A stretch of DNA of 64,000 bases, from positions 1-64,000 of the forward strand of contig JALOAI010000020.1 of NCBI GenBank assembly GCA_023228945.1, given 5' to 3'. This document shows, piece after piece, positions 40,729-49,689 of this stretch. Origin of the DNA: Pigmentiphaga sp. GTDB lineage: Bacteria; Pseudomonadota; Gammaproteobacteria; Burkholderiales; Burkholderiaceae_B. The number at the start of each line of letters is the position of its first letter. Positions within the stretch are counted from its first letter, which is position 1. The notes beneath the pieces were generated by a model. The model saw nothing but the letters and a program-made list of their open reading frames with translations, was not told the origin of the DNA and did not search any database. A program made the position numbers and the translations under genes.

Positions 40729-41733
40729 ATGACGCTACAGCAACTTCGCGATCTTCTCGCCGTGGTCACGCACGGCGGCTTTCGGGCGGCGGCGCGGGCG
40801 CTCGACGTCTCGCAGGCCGGACTCACCAAAAGCCTGGCCAAGCTCGAAGAGGAACACGGCGTGGCTTTGCTCGACCGTACGGCCAAGGGCATCACCCTCA
40901 CGCCCGCGGGCCAGGAATTCCTGTCGTACGCCCACGCCGCGCTGCTCGAAGCCGATCGTGCCGAGGAATGGCTGCACAATCTTCGCTCCCAAAAAGCTCC
41001 CAGCGTGGCGCTGGGCGTCTCGATCGAGCCCTCGTTGCAACTGGCGCCGGCCGTGCTGGCGGACTTCCGGCATGCCATGCCCGACACCACCGTCCACATT
41101 TCGCAGAGCTCCAGCTCCGAGCTTCTCGCGGCTTTGCGCGAAAACCGGCTGGAACTCGCCGTGATGCGACTGCCGCGCAACCTCGAAGCCAAGGATCTGC
41201 GCATCGACGTGCTGTACGAGTTCACGGCAGCCATCGTGGCCCGCCGCGAACATCCCCTCAAAGCCGCCCGTTCGATACGCGAACTCTGCCATCTCGAATG
41301 GGTGGTGGTCGGCAACCCCGGCCAACCGGCGCAGCACGACGAAAGTATCCGCGAGCTCTTTCTCGAACAGCAACTCGGTCGCCCGCGATTGGCCGCGGTG
41401 TCCGACTCGCTGTTCGGTGCGGTGTCGATGCTGCTGGAATCCGATTGCGTGGCGCGTCTGCCCCGCCAGTTGTTGGAGCACCCCCTCACAGGCCAATGGC
41501 TGACCGAGCTCCGGATCCGCGAGCAACAGGAGCAGATCCACGAAATCGCGCTGGTCTCGAAGGCCAGCCGGCAACTCAGCCGGGAGGCCCGGCAGCTGGG
41601 ATCGATGCTGAAATCCTACGCCCGGGTGAGCCGGGCGGTGGCGGCGCCCCGGGCCGCGGTCAGCCCCGCGCTGGCGGCCGAAGGCTCTGTGCCGCCCCTT
41701 GAAGTGCCTTCGGCTCCCACCGACGGCGCCTGA
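40729..41733 (+). CDS. LysR family regulator
   Basis: 334 residues. The helix-turn-helix is MTLQQLRDLLAVVTHGGF, RAAARALDVSQAGLTKSLAK, followed by GVALLDRTAKGITLTPAG; the remaining 240 residues form the CysB-like effector domain. The C-terminal 30 residues are an alanine/proline-rich tail not usual for the family. AGGA precedes the ATG. It converges on a Bug receptor gene and is two genes from the second ThDP/ALDH pair, whose promoter region contains a T-N11-A dyad. Confidence 0.93.
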   Translation: MTLQQLRDLLAVVTHGGFRAAARALDVSQAGLTKSLAKLEEEHGVALLDRTAKGITLTPAGQEFLSYAHAALLEADRAEEWLHNLRSQKAPSVALGVSIEPSLQLAPAVLADFRHAMPDTTVHISQSSSSELLAALRENRLELAVMRLPRNLEAKDLRIDVLYEFTAAIVARREHPLKAARSIRELCHLEWVVVGNPGQPAQHDESIRELFLEQQLGRPRLAAVSDSLFGAVSMLLESDCVARLPRQLLEHPLTGQWLTELRIREQQEQIHEIALVSKASRQLSREARQLGSMLKSYARVSRAVAAPRAAVSPALAAEGSVPPLEVPSAPTDGA

Positions 41734-41743
41734 TCTCGCGCGA

Positions 41744-42730
41744 TCAAGGCTTGAAGCCGGACGCCTTGACCACGGGGGCCCACTGTTCGAGCTCGGCGGC
41801 CTGCAGGCGCGAGAATTCGTCGCTGGGCAGATAATTCACTTCGAGCAGCATGCGATTGAGGCGATCCCGCATGGCCGGATCGGACAGGATCTCGCCGATC
41901 GCGCGGTCGAGCTTGTCTACCGTGGCGGGCGGCGTACCCGCCGGGACATAGGTACCAAACCAGGCCTCGACCGTGGGCATATCGGTCACGCCCTGTTCGG
42001 CCATGGTGGGGATGTCGGGCGCCAGGGCGTAGCGCTGGGGGCTGAAGATGCCGATGATGCGGAGCTTGCCGGCGCGCTGGTGCTCAATATGGTCGACCAG
42101 ACTATCGATACCCACCGAAACATGATTGCCGATGAGATCGTTGATCAGGGGCGCGCCGCCCTTGAACGGTACATGGGTCCACTCGATGCCGGCCGTGCGG
42201 CCCAGCAGCAGGCCCGCGAAGTGAGCCATGCCGCCCGCGCCCGAGGTGCCATAGTTGGCGGCGGCGGGATTGGCCTGAAAACTGGCTTTCAGGTCGTCCA
42301 CGGTTTTGACGTCGGACGTGGCCGGCACTGAAACCCCCAGGGGTACGGAAGCCAAGCGCGACAACGGTTGCAGATCCCGGAGCACGTCGTAATCCAGTTG
42401 GCCTTCGTATACCAAGCTTTGCACCGTGGTCAGGGCATTGGGCGCGATCATCACGGCCGTGCCGTCCGCCGCTTCGCGGCGCATCGACGACACGGCGATG
42501 CGGCCGCCCGCACCAGGCCGGCTCTCGACGATTACCGTACTGCCCAGCTTGTCTTGCAGCGGCGTCTGTAACAGGCGTGCCAGCGTGTCGACGCTGCCGC
42601 CGGGCGGATAGGGCACGATGAGCCGCACGGGAGCGTCCGCCCGCGCGGCCGCGAACGGCATCGCGAGCGTCAGCGCCAGGCTCACGCCCAAGAGGGAACG
42701 GCTAAAGGCACCGCGTGTTGGGAACGACAT
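41744..42730 (-). CDS. Bug family periplasmic receptor
   Basis: 328 residues from ATG 42730, which has GAGGAG seven bases upstream (frame open to 42784). Signal ends near AAARADAP; then VRLIVPYPPGGSVD, VESRPGAGGRIA, HVPFKGGAPLINDL and YVPAGTPPATV. It lies divergent from the ThDP/ALDH operon and shares its 296-base control region, so co-regulated uptake is likely. Confidence 0.93.
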   Translation of the reverse strand: MSFPTRGAFSRSLLGVSLALTLAMPFAAARADAPVRLIVPYPPGGSVDTLARLLQTPLQDKLGSTVIVESRPGAGGRIAVSSMRREAADGTAVMIAPNALTTVQSLVYEGQLDYDVLRDLQPLSRLASVPLGVSVPATSDVKTVDDLKASFQANPAAANYGTSGAGGMAHFAGLLLGRTAGIEWTHVPFKGGAPLINDLIGNHVSVGIDSLVDHIEHQRAGKLRIIGIFSPQRYALAPDIPTMAEQGVTDMPTVEAWFGTYVPAGTPPATVDKLDRAIGEILSDPAMRDRLNRMLLEVNYLPSDEFSRLQAAELEQWAPVVKASGFKP

Positions 42731-42893
42731 GATGAAGCTCCTCGAAATGAGATGACGGAAGGGATCTTGCCGCCCGGCCATCATCCACCCGCCGGGGCCG
42801 CGGGCTCCAGGCTTTTCTATCGATCGCGATCACTTTTGGCGATCAAAACCGGGCTTATCGCCGTTTTCTCGCGGCCGCCCAGGCCGGCGCGCA

Positions 42894-42923
42894 TTGACAC
42901 GCCGTGGAAAAAATCCACACAAT
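42894..42923 (+). promoter_or_regulatory. Candidate promoter with LysR-type T-N11-A dyad
   Basis: A perfect TTGACA at 42894-42899 and CACAAT at 42918-42923 (18-base spacing) precede the ThDP gene by about 100 bases. The spacer contains TGGA-N5-TCCA (42905-42917), a 13-base dyad of exactly the T-N11-A form bound by LysR regulators. The rest of 42731-43026 holds no gene. Confidence 0.5.
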
Positions 42924-43026
42924 TGATATTCCATCGTCGGCCCGGGGCGCCGCGCCGGCCCATCATGCTCGTGGCAGCGTATCCGCCTCTTGACCAAAAA
43001 TCTCACCTTTTCCTCCGAGACCGCCC

Positions 43027-44718
43027 ATGTCATCTCCCACGCCCCTCACTGGAGGCCAGGCACTGGCCTCGAGCCTCGTGCAACACGGGGTCAAGGACCT
43101 CTTCCTGATCCCCGGCATCCAACTCGATTGGGCCGTCGACGCCCTGCGCCAGCGCCAGCGCGAGCTCCGGCTGTTCGTTCCGCGCCATGAGCAAAGCACC
43201 ACCTACATGGCCGATGGCTACTATCGTGCTTCGGGCCAGGTGGGAACGGCCATGGTCGTCCCCGGCCCCGGGGCCCTCAACGCCGGCGCCGGGCTGGCCA
43301 CCGCCTATGCCTCCAATTCCAAGGTCTTGTTCATCTCGGGCCAGATCCACTCGAGCGGGGTGGGCAGGGGCCACGGCCTGCTCCACGAAATCAAGGATCA
43401 GTCCGGTTTCATCCGCGGCCTGACAAAGTCCCATCATTTTGTGGAATCCCCGGCGGAGATCCCGCCGGCGATCGACGCGGCCTTTGCCGAGTTGTCCGCC
43501 GGTCGCCCGCGTCCGGTGGGCGTCGAGATTCCTCATGATTTTCTCAGCAGCCAACTGCCATCCGGCACGCCCGAAGTGCGCGCGGCCACCGCGCCCGAGG
43601 CCTCGTTCGAACCCGACGCCGCCAGCCTCGATCGGGCGGCTGCCCTGCTCAACCAAGCCAAGCTGCCGGTGATCTACGTGGGCGGCGGCATCTTCGCCAC
43701 CAACGCCACCGCCGCGTTGCAGACTTTGGCCGAGAAGATCGGCGCCCCCGTGGTCATGAGCGACAACGGCCGGGGCGCGCTGAGCGACCGCCATCCCCTC
43801 GCCATGAACTCGCTGGCCGGTCGCGCCGTGTTCCAGCATGCCGACGTGGTGCTGGTGGTCGGTAGCCGCTTCATCGATGCCCTGATGCCGACCCCCTCCT
43901 GGCCGGCCAAAGGCATCCGCTACATCCATCTGAACATCGATCCCGCCGACCTGGGCGCGCCACGTTCGCCGGAAGTCGCCATCACGGCCGACGCCGCCGT
44001 GGCGCTGCCGCAGCTGGCCGAGCGCCTGGCGCCGCGCCAGGCGCTTGCCGCCTCGCAGCTCCAAGCCGTGCGCGACTGGGCCCTGGGCCAGATCGAGAAA
44101 GTCCAGCCGCAGGCCGCCTACGTGGCGGCGATCCGGGAAGCCATGGCGGACGACGCCATTTTTGTCAACGAACTCACCCAGGTGGGCTACCTCGCGCGCA
44201 TCGCCTTTCCCATCTATGAGCCGCGCACCTATATTGGTCCCGGCTACCAGGGCACGCTGGGCTACGGCTTCCCGGTGGCGCTGGGCGCGGCCGTGGCCAG
44301 CCAGGGGCGCCGGGTGGTGTCGATTACCGGCGATGGCGGCTTCGGCTGGAACCTGCAAGAACTGGCCACGGCCCAGCGCTACCGCCTTCCGGTCACCCTG
44401 ATCGTCTTCAACGACGGCCACTACGGCAACGTCCGCGCCATCCAGAAGCGCGAGTTCGGCGCCGAGGTGGCCGTGGAGCTGGCCAACCCCGACTTCGAAC
44501 TGCTGGCCAAGGCCTTCGGCGTCGCCTATGCCCGGGCCGACTCACCGGACACCCTGCGCGGCGCGCTGCGCGAAGCCAATGGCCACGCCGGCCCCGTCTT
44601 GGTCGAAGTCAAGATCGGCGTCGTCCCCAGCCCCTGGCACCTGTTGCGCCTGCAGCCCATGCCGGGGATGTCCGGCCCCGCCGCCCCCGCCAATCCTCTC
44701 GGCGAGGCCGCGTCATGA
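43027..44718 (+). CDS. Thiamine-diphosphate-dependent enzyme (second copy of the family)
   Basis: 563 residues. The ThDP-activating position is PRHEQSTTYMADG (Glu near residue 55) and the cofactor site is ITGDGGFGWNLQEL near 434, reaching VFNDGHYGN. It is only distantly similar to the ThDP enzyme at 25.4 kb. The family includes acetolactate synthase, oxalyl-CoA decarboxylase and benzoylformate decarboxylase; the exact reaction is not visible. Its stop overlaps the next start (ATGA), so it is translationally coupled to an aldehyde dehydrogenase, supporting a 2-oxo-acid decarboxylase role. Confidence 0.9.
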   Translation: MSSPTPLTGGQALASSLVQHGVKDLFLIPGIQLDWAVDALRQRQRELRLFVPRHEQSTTYMADGYYRASGQVGTAMVVPGPGALNAGAGLATAYASNSKVLFISGQIHSSGVGRGHGLLHEIKDQSGFIRGLTKSHHFVESPAEIPPAIDAAFAELSAGRPRPVGVEIPHDFLSSQLPSGTPEVRAATAPEASFEPDAASLDRAAALLNQAKLPVIYVGGGIFATNATAALQTLAEKIGAPVVMSDNGRGALSDRHPLAMNSLAGRAVFQHADVVLVVGSRFIDALMPTPSWPAKGIRYIHLNIDPADLGAPRSPEVAITADAAVALPQLAERLAPRQALAASQLQAVRDWALGQIEKVQPQAAYVAAIREAMADDAIFVNELTQVGYLARIAFPIYEPRTYIGPGYQGTLGYGFPVALGAAVASQGRRVVSITGDGGFGWNLQELATAQRYRLPVTLIVFNDGHYGNVRAIQKREFGAEVAVELANPDFELLAKAFGVAYARADSPDTLRGALREANGHAGPVLVEVKIGVVPSPWHLLRLQPMPGMSGPAAPANPLGEAAS

Positions 44719-46136
44719 TCGAGCATCGCGAATACTATGCGGACGGCCGCTTCCGGCCAGCCAGCGGCACCGCCCGCCTGCCCTTGGCCAGCCCGACTGA
44801 CGGCCGCTCGCTGGGCGTCGTGGTCGCTTGCTCGGCGGCCGACGTCGACCTCGCCATCGCGAGCGCCCAGCGCGCGTTGCCCGCCTGGTCCGCCAGCTCG
44901 CTCGACGAACGCCGCCAGGCGCTCCAGCGCCTGCGCCTCGAACTCGAAGCCCGCGCACCCGGCATCATTCAGTCGCTCGCCATCGAGATCGGCTGCCCCG
45001 TCTGGCTGGGCCGCCTGATGCAACTCCCCATGCCGCTCAAGGGGCTCGAGCTCGCCACCGCAGGCCTGGATCGCATCCAATGGCGGGAAACCATTGGCAA
45101 CGGCGTGGTCGAACGCGTGCCGGCGGGTGTGGTGGCGGCCATCACGCCCTGGAACTTTCCTCTGCACCAAATGGTGGCGAAGATCGCCGCCGCAATCGGT
45201 GCGGGTTGTACGCTCGTCCTCAAGCCCAGCGAGGTCGCGCCCGGCGCGGCCCGCCAGTTGTTCGACGCGCTGGACGCCTGCGGCCTGCCACCCGGCGTGG
45301 TCAACCTGGTATGGGGCGGGCCCGACGTTGGCGAGCAACTCGTCAGCCACCCCCACGTCCGGCACATCAGTTTCACCGGCTCCACCACCGTAGGCCGGCG
45401 CATCATGGCCACCGCGGCCGAAGGGCTCAAGCCCGTCACGCTGGAACTGGGTGGCAAATCCGCCGCCGTTGTGCTCGACGATGCCGATCTCGATACCGCG
45501 ATCCCGGCCGTGGTGCGCATGAGCATGGCCAACTCGGGCCAGGCGTGCGTCAGCCAATCACGCCTGATCGTTCCCGCCCGCCTGGCACCCCAGGTCGTCG
45601 AACGTTTTGCCGCCGCCCTCGAGGCCTGGCCGCTGGGGGATCCGCTGGTCGAAGCCACCCGCCTCGGCCCGGTGGCCACCGCCGCGCAGCATCGGCGAGT
45701 CATCGAAATGATCGAGCGCGCCGGGGTTGAGGGCGCGGAGCTTCTGCTCGGTGGCGCGCAACCGCCAGCGGGACTGGAACACGGCTGCTATGTGCGTCCC
45801 ACTTTATTCGGCAAGGTCCGCCCCGAGATGGAAATCGCCCGGCACGAGGTCTTCGGCCCCGTGGTCGCTTTGTTGGCCTATGACACCGAGGGCGAAGCCG
45901 CCGAGCTCGCCAACGCCACCACCTACGGGCTATCGGGAGCGGTCTGGTCGGCCGACGCCCACCGCGCCACCGCCTTCGCCCGTGGCCTGAATACCGGCCA
46001 GGTCGTCATCAACGGCGCGGCGCAGAATCTGGCCACGCCGTTTGGCGGCTGGGGGGATTCGGGTTTTGGCCGCGAAAACGGGCGTTTTGGCATTGAAGAT
46101 CTGTTGCGGTATCGGGCGTTGCATGGGGCGGTTTGA
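44715..46136 (+). CDS. Aldehyde dehydrogenase coupled to ThDP enzyme
   Basis: 473 residues. Landmarks: PWNFPLHQMVAKIAA, FTGSTTVGRRIM, the Glu in LELGGK, the Cys in SGQACVSQSR, and the C-terminal PFGGWGDSGFGRENG. Overlaps the ThDP gene by four bases. Probably oxidises the aldehyde released by that decarboxylase. Its stop abuts the stop of the convergent RidA gene with no spacer. Confidence 0.93.
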   Translation: MIEHREYYADGRFRPASGTARLPLASPTDGRSLGVVVACSAADVDLAIASAQRALPAWSASSLDERRQALQRLRLELEARAPGIIQSLAIEIGCPVWLGRLMQLPMPLKGLELATAGLDRIQWRETIGNGVVERVPAGVVAAITPWNFPLHQMVAKIAAAIGAGCTLVLKPSEVAPGAARQLFDALDACGLPPGVVNLVWGGPDVGEQLVSHPHVRHISFTGSTTVGRRIMATAAEGLKPVTLELGGKSAAVVLDDADLDTAIPAVVRMSMANSGQACVSQSRLIVPARLAPQVVERFAAALEAWPLGDPLVEATRLGPVATAAQHRRVIEMIERAGVEGAELLLGGAQPPAGLEHGCYVRPTLFGKVRPEMEIARHEVFGPVVALLAYDTEGEAAELANATTYGLSGAVWSADAHRATAFARGLNTGQVVINGAAQNLATPFGGWGDSGFGRENGRFGIEDLLRYRALHGAV

Positions 46137-46550
46137 TTACGATTGCGGAATAACGGCGATCGCATCAATTTCGATGAGCCATTCCGGACGCGCCAGAGCG
46201 GACACCACGATCCCGGTGGAAACCGGATGCACGCCCTTGAGCCATTTGCCAACGACATTGTAGGTAGCTTCGCGATAACGAATGTCCACCATATAAATCG
46301 TGATCTTGCAAATATGGTCAAGGGCGCTCCCCGCCTCCTCCAGCAGCCTCTGGATGTTGGCCATGGCCTGTTCAGCCTGGGCACCCGCATCGCCGATCCC
46401 TACGGACTCGCTGGTATCGAGATCCTGCCCCACCTGCCCTCGCAAAAAAACGATGCCGTTCGCCACCACAGCCTGAGCAAGATCATTGGATAGCCGTTGC
46501 TCAGGATAGGTATCGCGAGTATTGAACTTTCGAAGACGAAGATGCGCCAT
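46137..46550 (-). CDS. RidA family protein (YjgF/YER057c/UK114)
   Basis: 137 residues, normal for Rid proteins, which hydrolyse reactive enamines/imines; the same family includes 2-aminomuconate deaminase. Visible: VVANGIVFLRGQVG, QAEQAMANIQRLLEEAGS, ICKITIYMVDIRYR and the family-typical Arg/Glu end VSALARPEWLIEIDAIAV. The start is ATG 46550; the open extension to 46682 overlaps the upstream monooxygenase gene. It is third in the reductase/monooxygenase unit (56-base gap), suggesting a deaminating step after hydroxylation or ring cleavage. Confidence 0.9.
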   Translation of the reverse strand: MAHLRLRKFNTRDTYPEQRLSNDLAQAVVANGIVFLRGQVGQDLDTSESVGIGDAGAQAEQAMANIQRLLEEAGSALDHICKITIYMVDIRYREATYNVVGKWLKGVHPVSTGIVVSALARPEWLIEIDAIAVIPQS

Positions 46551-46606
46551 GATTTTTTCAATGAATATCAGATTGTAGGTGTTGCAGCGAAAGGAACCCT
46601 GGCGGA

Positions 46607-48064
46607 TTACTTCGCCCCAGTCCCCATGACTCGACCCGACAGCCCGGCCGACCGTCGAACGAAATCGAGAGGGCCATCCCAATCGAAATTCCGGTACACC
46701 GCGCCCAAATGCGCAAACGGGGGCGACTGGGCGAACAGCTGGAAAGTCAGGCGATGTCCGGCATAGTCGGAGTTGAGCAGATCACGAGCAAACGCCAGAA
46801 GTTTGCGCCGGTCTTCCGCCAGCCAATCGTCATTGATCGAATAGTATTTCTCCAACCACATGCCTGCTTCGGGGTCCCGGAATGCCGCGGCATCGGGTGT
46901 CACGCAAATTTGTCCACCGCATAGCTCACGCGCCAGATGCATCATGGCCGGCAGCTGCGTGCAGGCAAATACCCGCCCCGCGTACAGCAAAGACTGGTCC
47001 GGCATCAGCAAGCCTCCAGGACTTCGCTTGGCCTGAGCAATCGCGGCCGTCAAGTGAGCATTGATACCCTCGCGATAGCATGCAAGTTGCGCAAGTTTTT
47101 CTTGCACTGCTTGCTGGTGTTCAAGCCCGGTTTGCCGCACGTTGAACAACGCGGCCCCGATCAAGAGATCGGCCAAGCGCTCATTGCGTTGCACAAAGGC
47201 AAACGCGCTATACCGGTGCAGCGTAGCCCGAATATAGGTAGCGGCCTTGGTATGCCGGTAGAACAGAACGTTCTCCCATGGAATCAGCACATTGTCGAAA
47301 ATCACCAGGGTGTCAACTTCGTCAAACCGATTCGCAAGCGGATAATCTTCCACGCTGCCCCGTCCCGCGAATCCCGTCCGACAAATGAATTTCAAGTTGG
47401 GAGCGGACAGGTCACACACAAACCCTACCGCATAATCCGACAACTGCGCAGACCCCCAATTGGCGATCGTTGGCTTGGTAAATGCCTGGTTGGCATAAGC
47501 CGCCGCAGTTTCGTACTTTGCGCCGCGTACCACGATGCCCGCGTCCGTCTCTCGCACCACATGCAACAGCATATCGGGATCTTGCTCTTGTGGCGGCCTG
47601 GAGCGATCACCTTTGGGATCCGTATTCGCGGACACATGGAATGGGTCGTGCTTGATGACCCGCTCAATATGGTTGCGGATATTCTGCGAGAACTGGGGAT
47701 CGACTTCGTTGAGCACGTCCTGGCCGTCGAACAGCGACCACATCTCGCCTACGGTTTCATCGCCCACCCGAGTAACGATCCCACCCACATCATCCAGAAC
47801 AGCGTTGGTGGCGGTGCGCTTGGCATACCAATCGTCCTGGGTGTAAGGCAGCTTTAGCCCGATGGAAAAATCCTCGCCGTCTTCGGTATAAACCATTTTC
47901 TCCCGTGTCGCGGCGTCCCACTGCATATCGTATATCCGCGCGCGGATATCGACGATGGGTTTGAACATGGGGTGAGTGGTCACATCCTTGACCCTCTCTC
48001 CGTTGATCCACACATCCCGCCCACCGCTAATGGAATCGCGATACTCCGCGCCAGTCCTGATCAT
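46607..48064 (-). CDS. Flavin-dependent monooxygenase, 4-hydroxyphenylacetate 3-hydroxylase (HpaB) family
   Basis: 485 residues, the HpaB size. N-terminal family pattern: RTGAEYRDSISGGRDVWING and ERVKDVTTHPMF, with HVVRETDAGIVVRGAKYETA (flavin/substrate region) and the C-terminal helical acyl-CoA-dehydrogenase-like fold. It hydroxylates an aromatic or heteroaromatic ring using FADH2 supplied by the reductase encoded just upstream; ATGA overlap with that gene couples the two. GGGAG lies directly before the ATG. The substrate is unknown; only about the family level is supported. Confidence 0.9.
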   Translation of the reverse strand: MIRTGAEYRDSISGGRDVWINGERVKDVTTHPMFKPIVDIRARIYDMQWDAATREKMVYTEDGEDFSIGLKLPYTQDDWYAKRTATNAVLDDVGGIVTRVGDETVGEMWSLFDGQDVLNEVDPQFSQNIRNHIERVIKHDPFHVSANTDPKGDRSRPPQEQDPDMLLHVVRETDAGIVVRGAKYETAAAYANQAFTKPTIANWGSAQLSDYAVGFVCDLSAPNLKFICRTGFAGRGSVEDYPLANRFDEVDTLVIFDNVLIPWENVLFYRHTKAATYIRATLHRYSAFAFVQRNERLADLLIGAALFNVRQTGLEHQQAVQEKLAQLACYREGINAHLTAAIAQAKRSPGGLLMPDQSLLYAGRVFACTQLPAMMHLARELCGGQICVTPDAAAFRDPEAGMWLEKYYSINDDWLAEDRRKLLAFARDLLNSDYAGHRLTFQLFAQSPPFAHLGAVYRNFDWDGPLDFVRRSAGLSGRVMGTGAK

Positions 48065-48630
48065 GCTCCCGCTCTCTCTAAGATATGTTGTTGGACTTTC
48101 TCCGCCAGTCGCGCATAGCGACGCTGGCAATAGAGCAGGGGCTGACCGCCCCCCTGGTGCACTTCTCGCACCTGACCGAGGATGACGGTATGCGAGCCCG
48201 ACTCATAGGCCGCGGCAACCGCACACTCAAACACCGCCACCGCATCCGGTGACACCGGCAATCCCGCCGACCCATCACGCCACGGATGGGCCGAGAAGTC
48301 GAACCGTAAACCGCCCCGGCCCGAGAACGTGTCCGAGACTTCAGCTTGGTTCTCGTGCAGGACATTCACCGCGAACACCTGATTCTGCAGAATGGCGTCA
48401 CGTGCCGGTGAGCCCCGGCGAGTGCATACCAACACCGTGGGCGGATCGGCGGAAACTGACGCGAATGCACTTACCGTTACACCCTTCCGTCCCGCCGGAC
48501 CATCCGTCGTCACCACCGTGACGGCGGTTGCGTTGGTACTCATTGCATCAATAAAGCCGTTGCGCAAAGTGCTCTCAGCCTCCGTCGGCTCCGCTCTGGT
48601 AGGCGTTTGAACGCCTTCTGACCCCTTCAT
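48061..48630 (-). CDS. Flavin reductase component (HpaC family)
   Basis: 189 residues. NAD(P)H:flavin reductase of the HpaC/FMN-reductase-like beta-barrel: MSTNATAVTVVTTDG, GVTVSAFASVSADPPTVLVC, FAVNVLHENQ and the motif SGSHTVILGQVREV. GGGGAGGAG five bases before ATG 48630 fixes the start over earlier ATGs. It supplies reduced flavin to the monooxygenase that follows with a 4-base overlap. It is the only such reductase in the window, although two HpaB-type oxygenases are present. Confidence 0.92.
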   Translation of the reverse strand: MKGSEGVQTPTRAEPTEAESTLRNGFIDAMSTNATAVTVVTTDGPAGRKGVTVSAFASVSADPPTVLVCTRRGSPARDAILQNQVFAVNVLHENQAEVSDTFSGRGGLRFDFSAHPWRDGSAGLPVSPDAVAVFECAVAAAYESGSHTVILGQVREVHQGGGQPLLYCQRRYARLAEKVQQHILERAGA

Positions 48631-48723
48631 TGCGTCTCCTCCCCGCATTGATCCAAAAACGTACTGGATGAATTTTGCGCGCCAGCCTAGAATTTGAAAA
48701 ATATTATTTTTTTCTGAACTGGA

Positions 48724-48736
48724 TAGGATTATCCTA
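48724..48736. promoter_or_regulatory. LysR-type T-N11-A palindrome
   Basis: TAGGAT-T-ATCCTA, a perfect 13-base dyad of T-N11-A form, between the divergent reductase/monooxygenase unit and the LysR gene. It ends seven bases before the LysR start, a position suited to autorepression, and lies about 95 bases upstream of the reductase start. The adjoining 48660-48725 is strikingly AT-rich. Confidence 0.6.
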
Positions 48737-48743
48737 ATCAAGC

Positions 48744-49676
48744 ATGTTCGAGCGCGACGCCGTCACCTTCTCCTTACGCCAGCTGCGGTACTTTCTCGCC
48801 GCCGCCCAAACCCTCTCCGTCACCCATGCCGCACGCTTGCTGCACATTTCGCAGCCCTCGGTGTCAACCGCCATCAGTGGCCTGGAAAAACAGTTCAATG
48901 TCCAACTGTTCATCCGCCATAACGCCCAAGGCTTGAGCCTGACACCCGCCGGCCAACTTTTGCTGGGTCGCGCACGCGAGTTGCTCCGACACGCCCATGA
49001 GGTGCAAACCTCACTACTGCATTTTTCGAACGCCGACTCCGGACCACTCGCCGTAGGCTTCATGGTGACGCTGGCACCCATGCTCCTGCCCAGCCTGGTA
49101 CGAGGATTCGTTACCCGCTTTCCCGAGATTCACCTGACGCCTTCGGAAGGCGACCAGGCACAACTCCTCTCGGAGCTGCGCGAAGGCCGGCTCGACTGCG
49201 CGGTAACTTACGACTTGGCGTTACCGTCTGAATTCTCTTTCGTGCCTCTGGCCGTTCTGGCACCGCTCGTGCTGCTGCCCGGCGGCCATCCGCTGACCAG
49301 CCGACCCACCTTGCAGTTGGCGGATCTGGTTACCGAGCCCATGATTTTGCTGGACCTCCCCCTTAGCCGGGAGTACTTTTTATCGTTCTTTTCCGGGGCT
49401 GGCTTGCAGCCGACTATCGCGTACAGATCCGGCTTTGCCGATGTCGTCCATGCCATGGTTGCCAGCGGCCTGGGCTATACATTCTGGAACTATCCGCTGT
49501 CTGGCTGGCATACCCTACCGCCCAGTGGTCTCGTAGAGACACGGCTCATCGATGCCCTACCTTCGATCCGTCTGGGATTAGTGTCCCTCAACGCCGCCTA
49601 TCCACGTCGCGTGGTGCGCACGTTCCAGACCCATTGCCAAGAGATACTGCAACCGTTCATGAAAACATCCGGTTGA
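48744..49676 (+). CDS. LysR family regulator of the monooxygenase unit
   Basis: 310 residues. DNA-binding part: FSLRQLRYFLAAAQTLSVTH, ARLLHISQPSVSTAISGLE, KQFNVQLFIRHNAQGLSLTP. The effector domain follows, with VGFMVTLAPMLLPSLV as the hinge strand. Divergent from the flavin-reductase gene across a 113-base AT-rich gap containing the T-N11-A palindrome, the classic layout for a LysR activator of the adjacent operon. Its end is 13 bases from the convergent deacylase gene. Confidence 0.93.
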   Translation: MFERDAVTFSLRQLRYFLAAAQTLSVTHAARLLHISQPSVSTAISGLEKQFNVQLFIRHNAQGLSLTPAGQLLLGRARELLRHAHEVQTSLLHFSNADSGPLAVGFMVTLAPMLLPSLVRGFVTRFPEIHLTPSEGDQAQLLSELREGRLDCAVTYDLALPSEFSFVPLAVLAPLVLLPGGHPLTSRPTLQLADLVTEPMILLDLPLSREYFLSFFSGAGLQPTIAYRSGFADVVHAMVASGLGYTFWNYPLSGWHTLPPSGLVETRLIDALPSIRLGLVSLNAAYPRRVVRTFQTHCQEILQPFMKTSG

Positions 49677-49689
49677 ACGGCCGGAGGCC

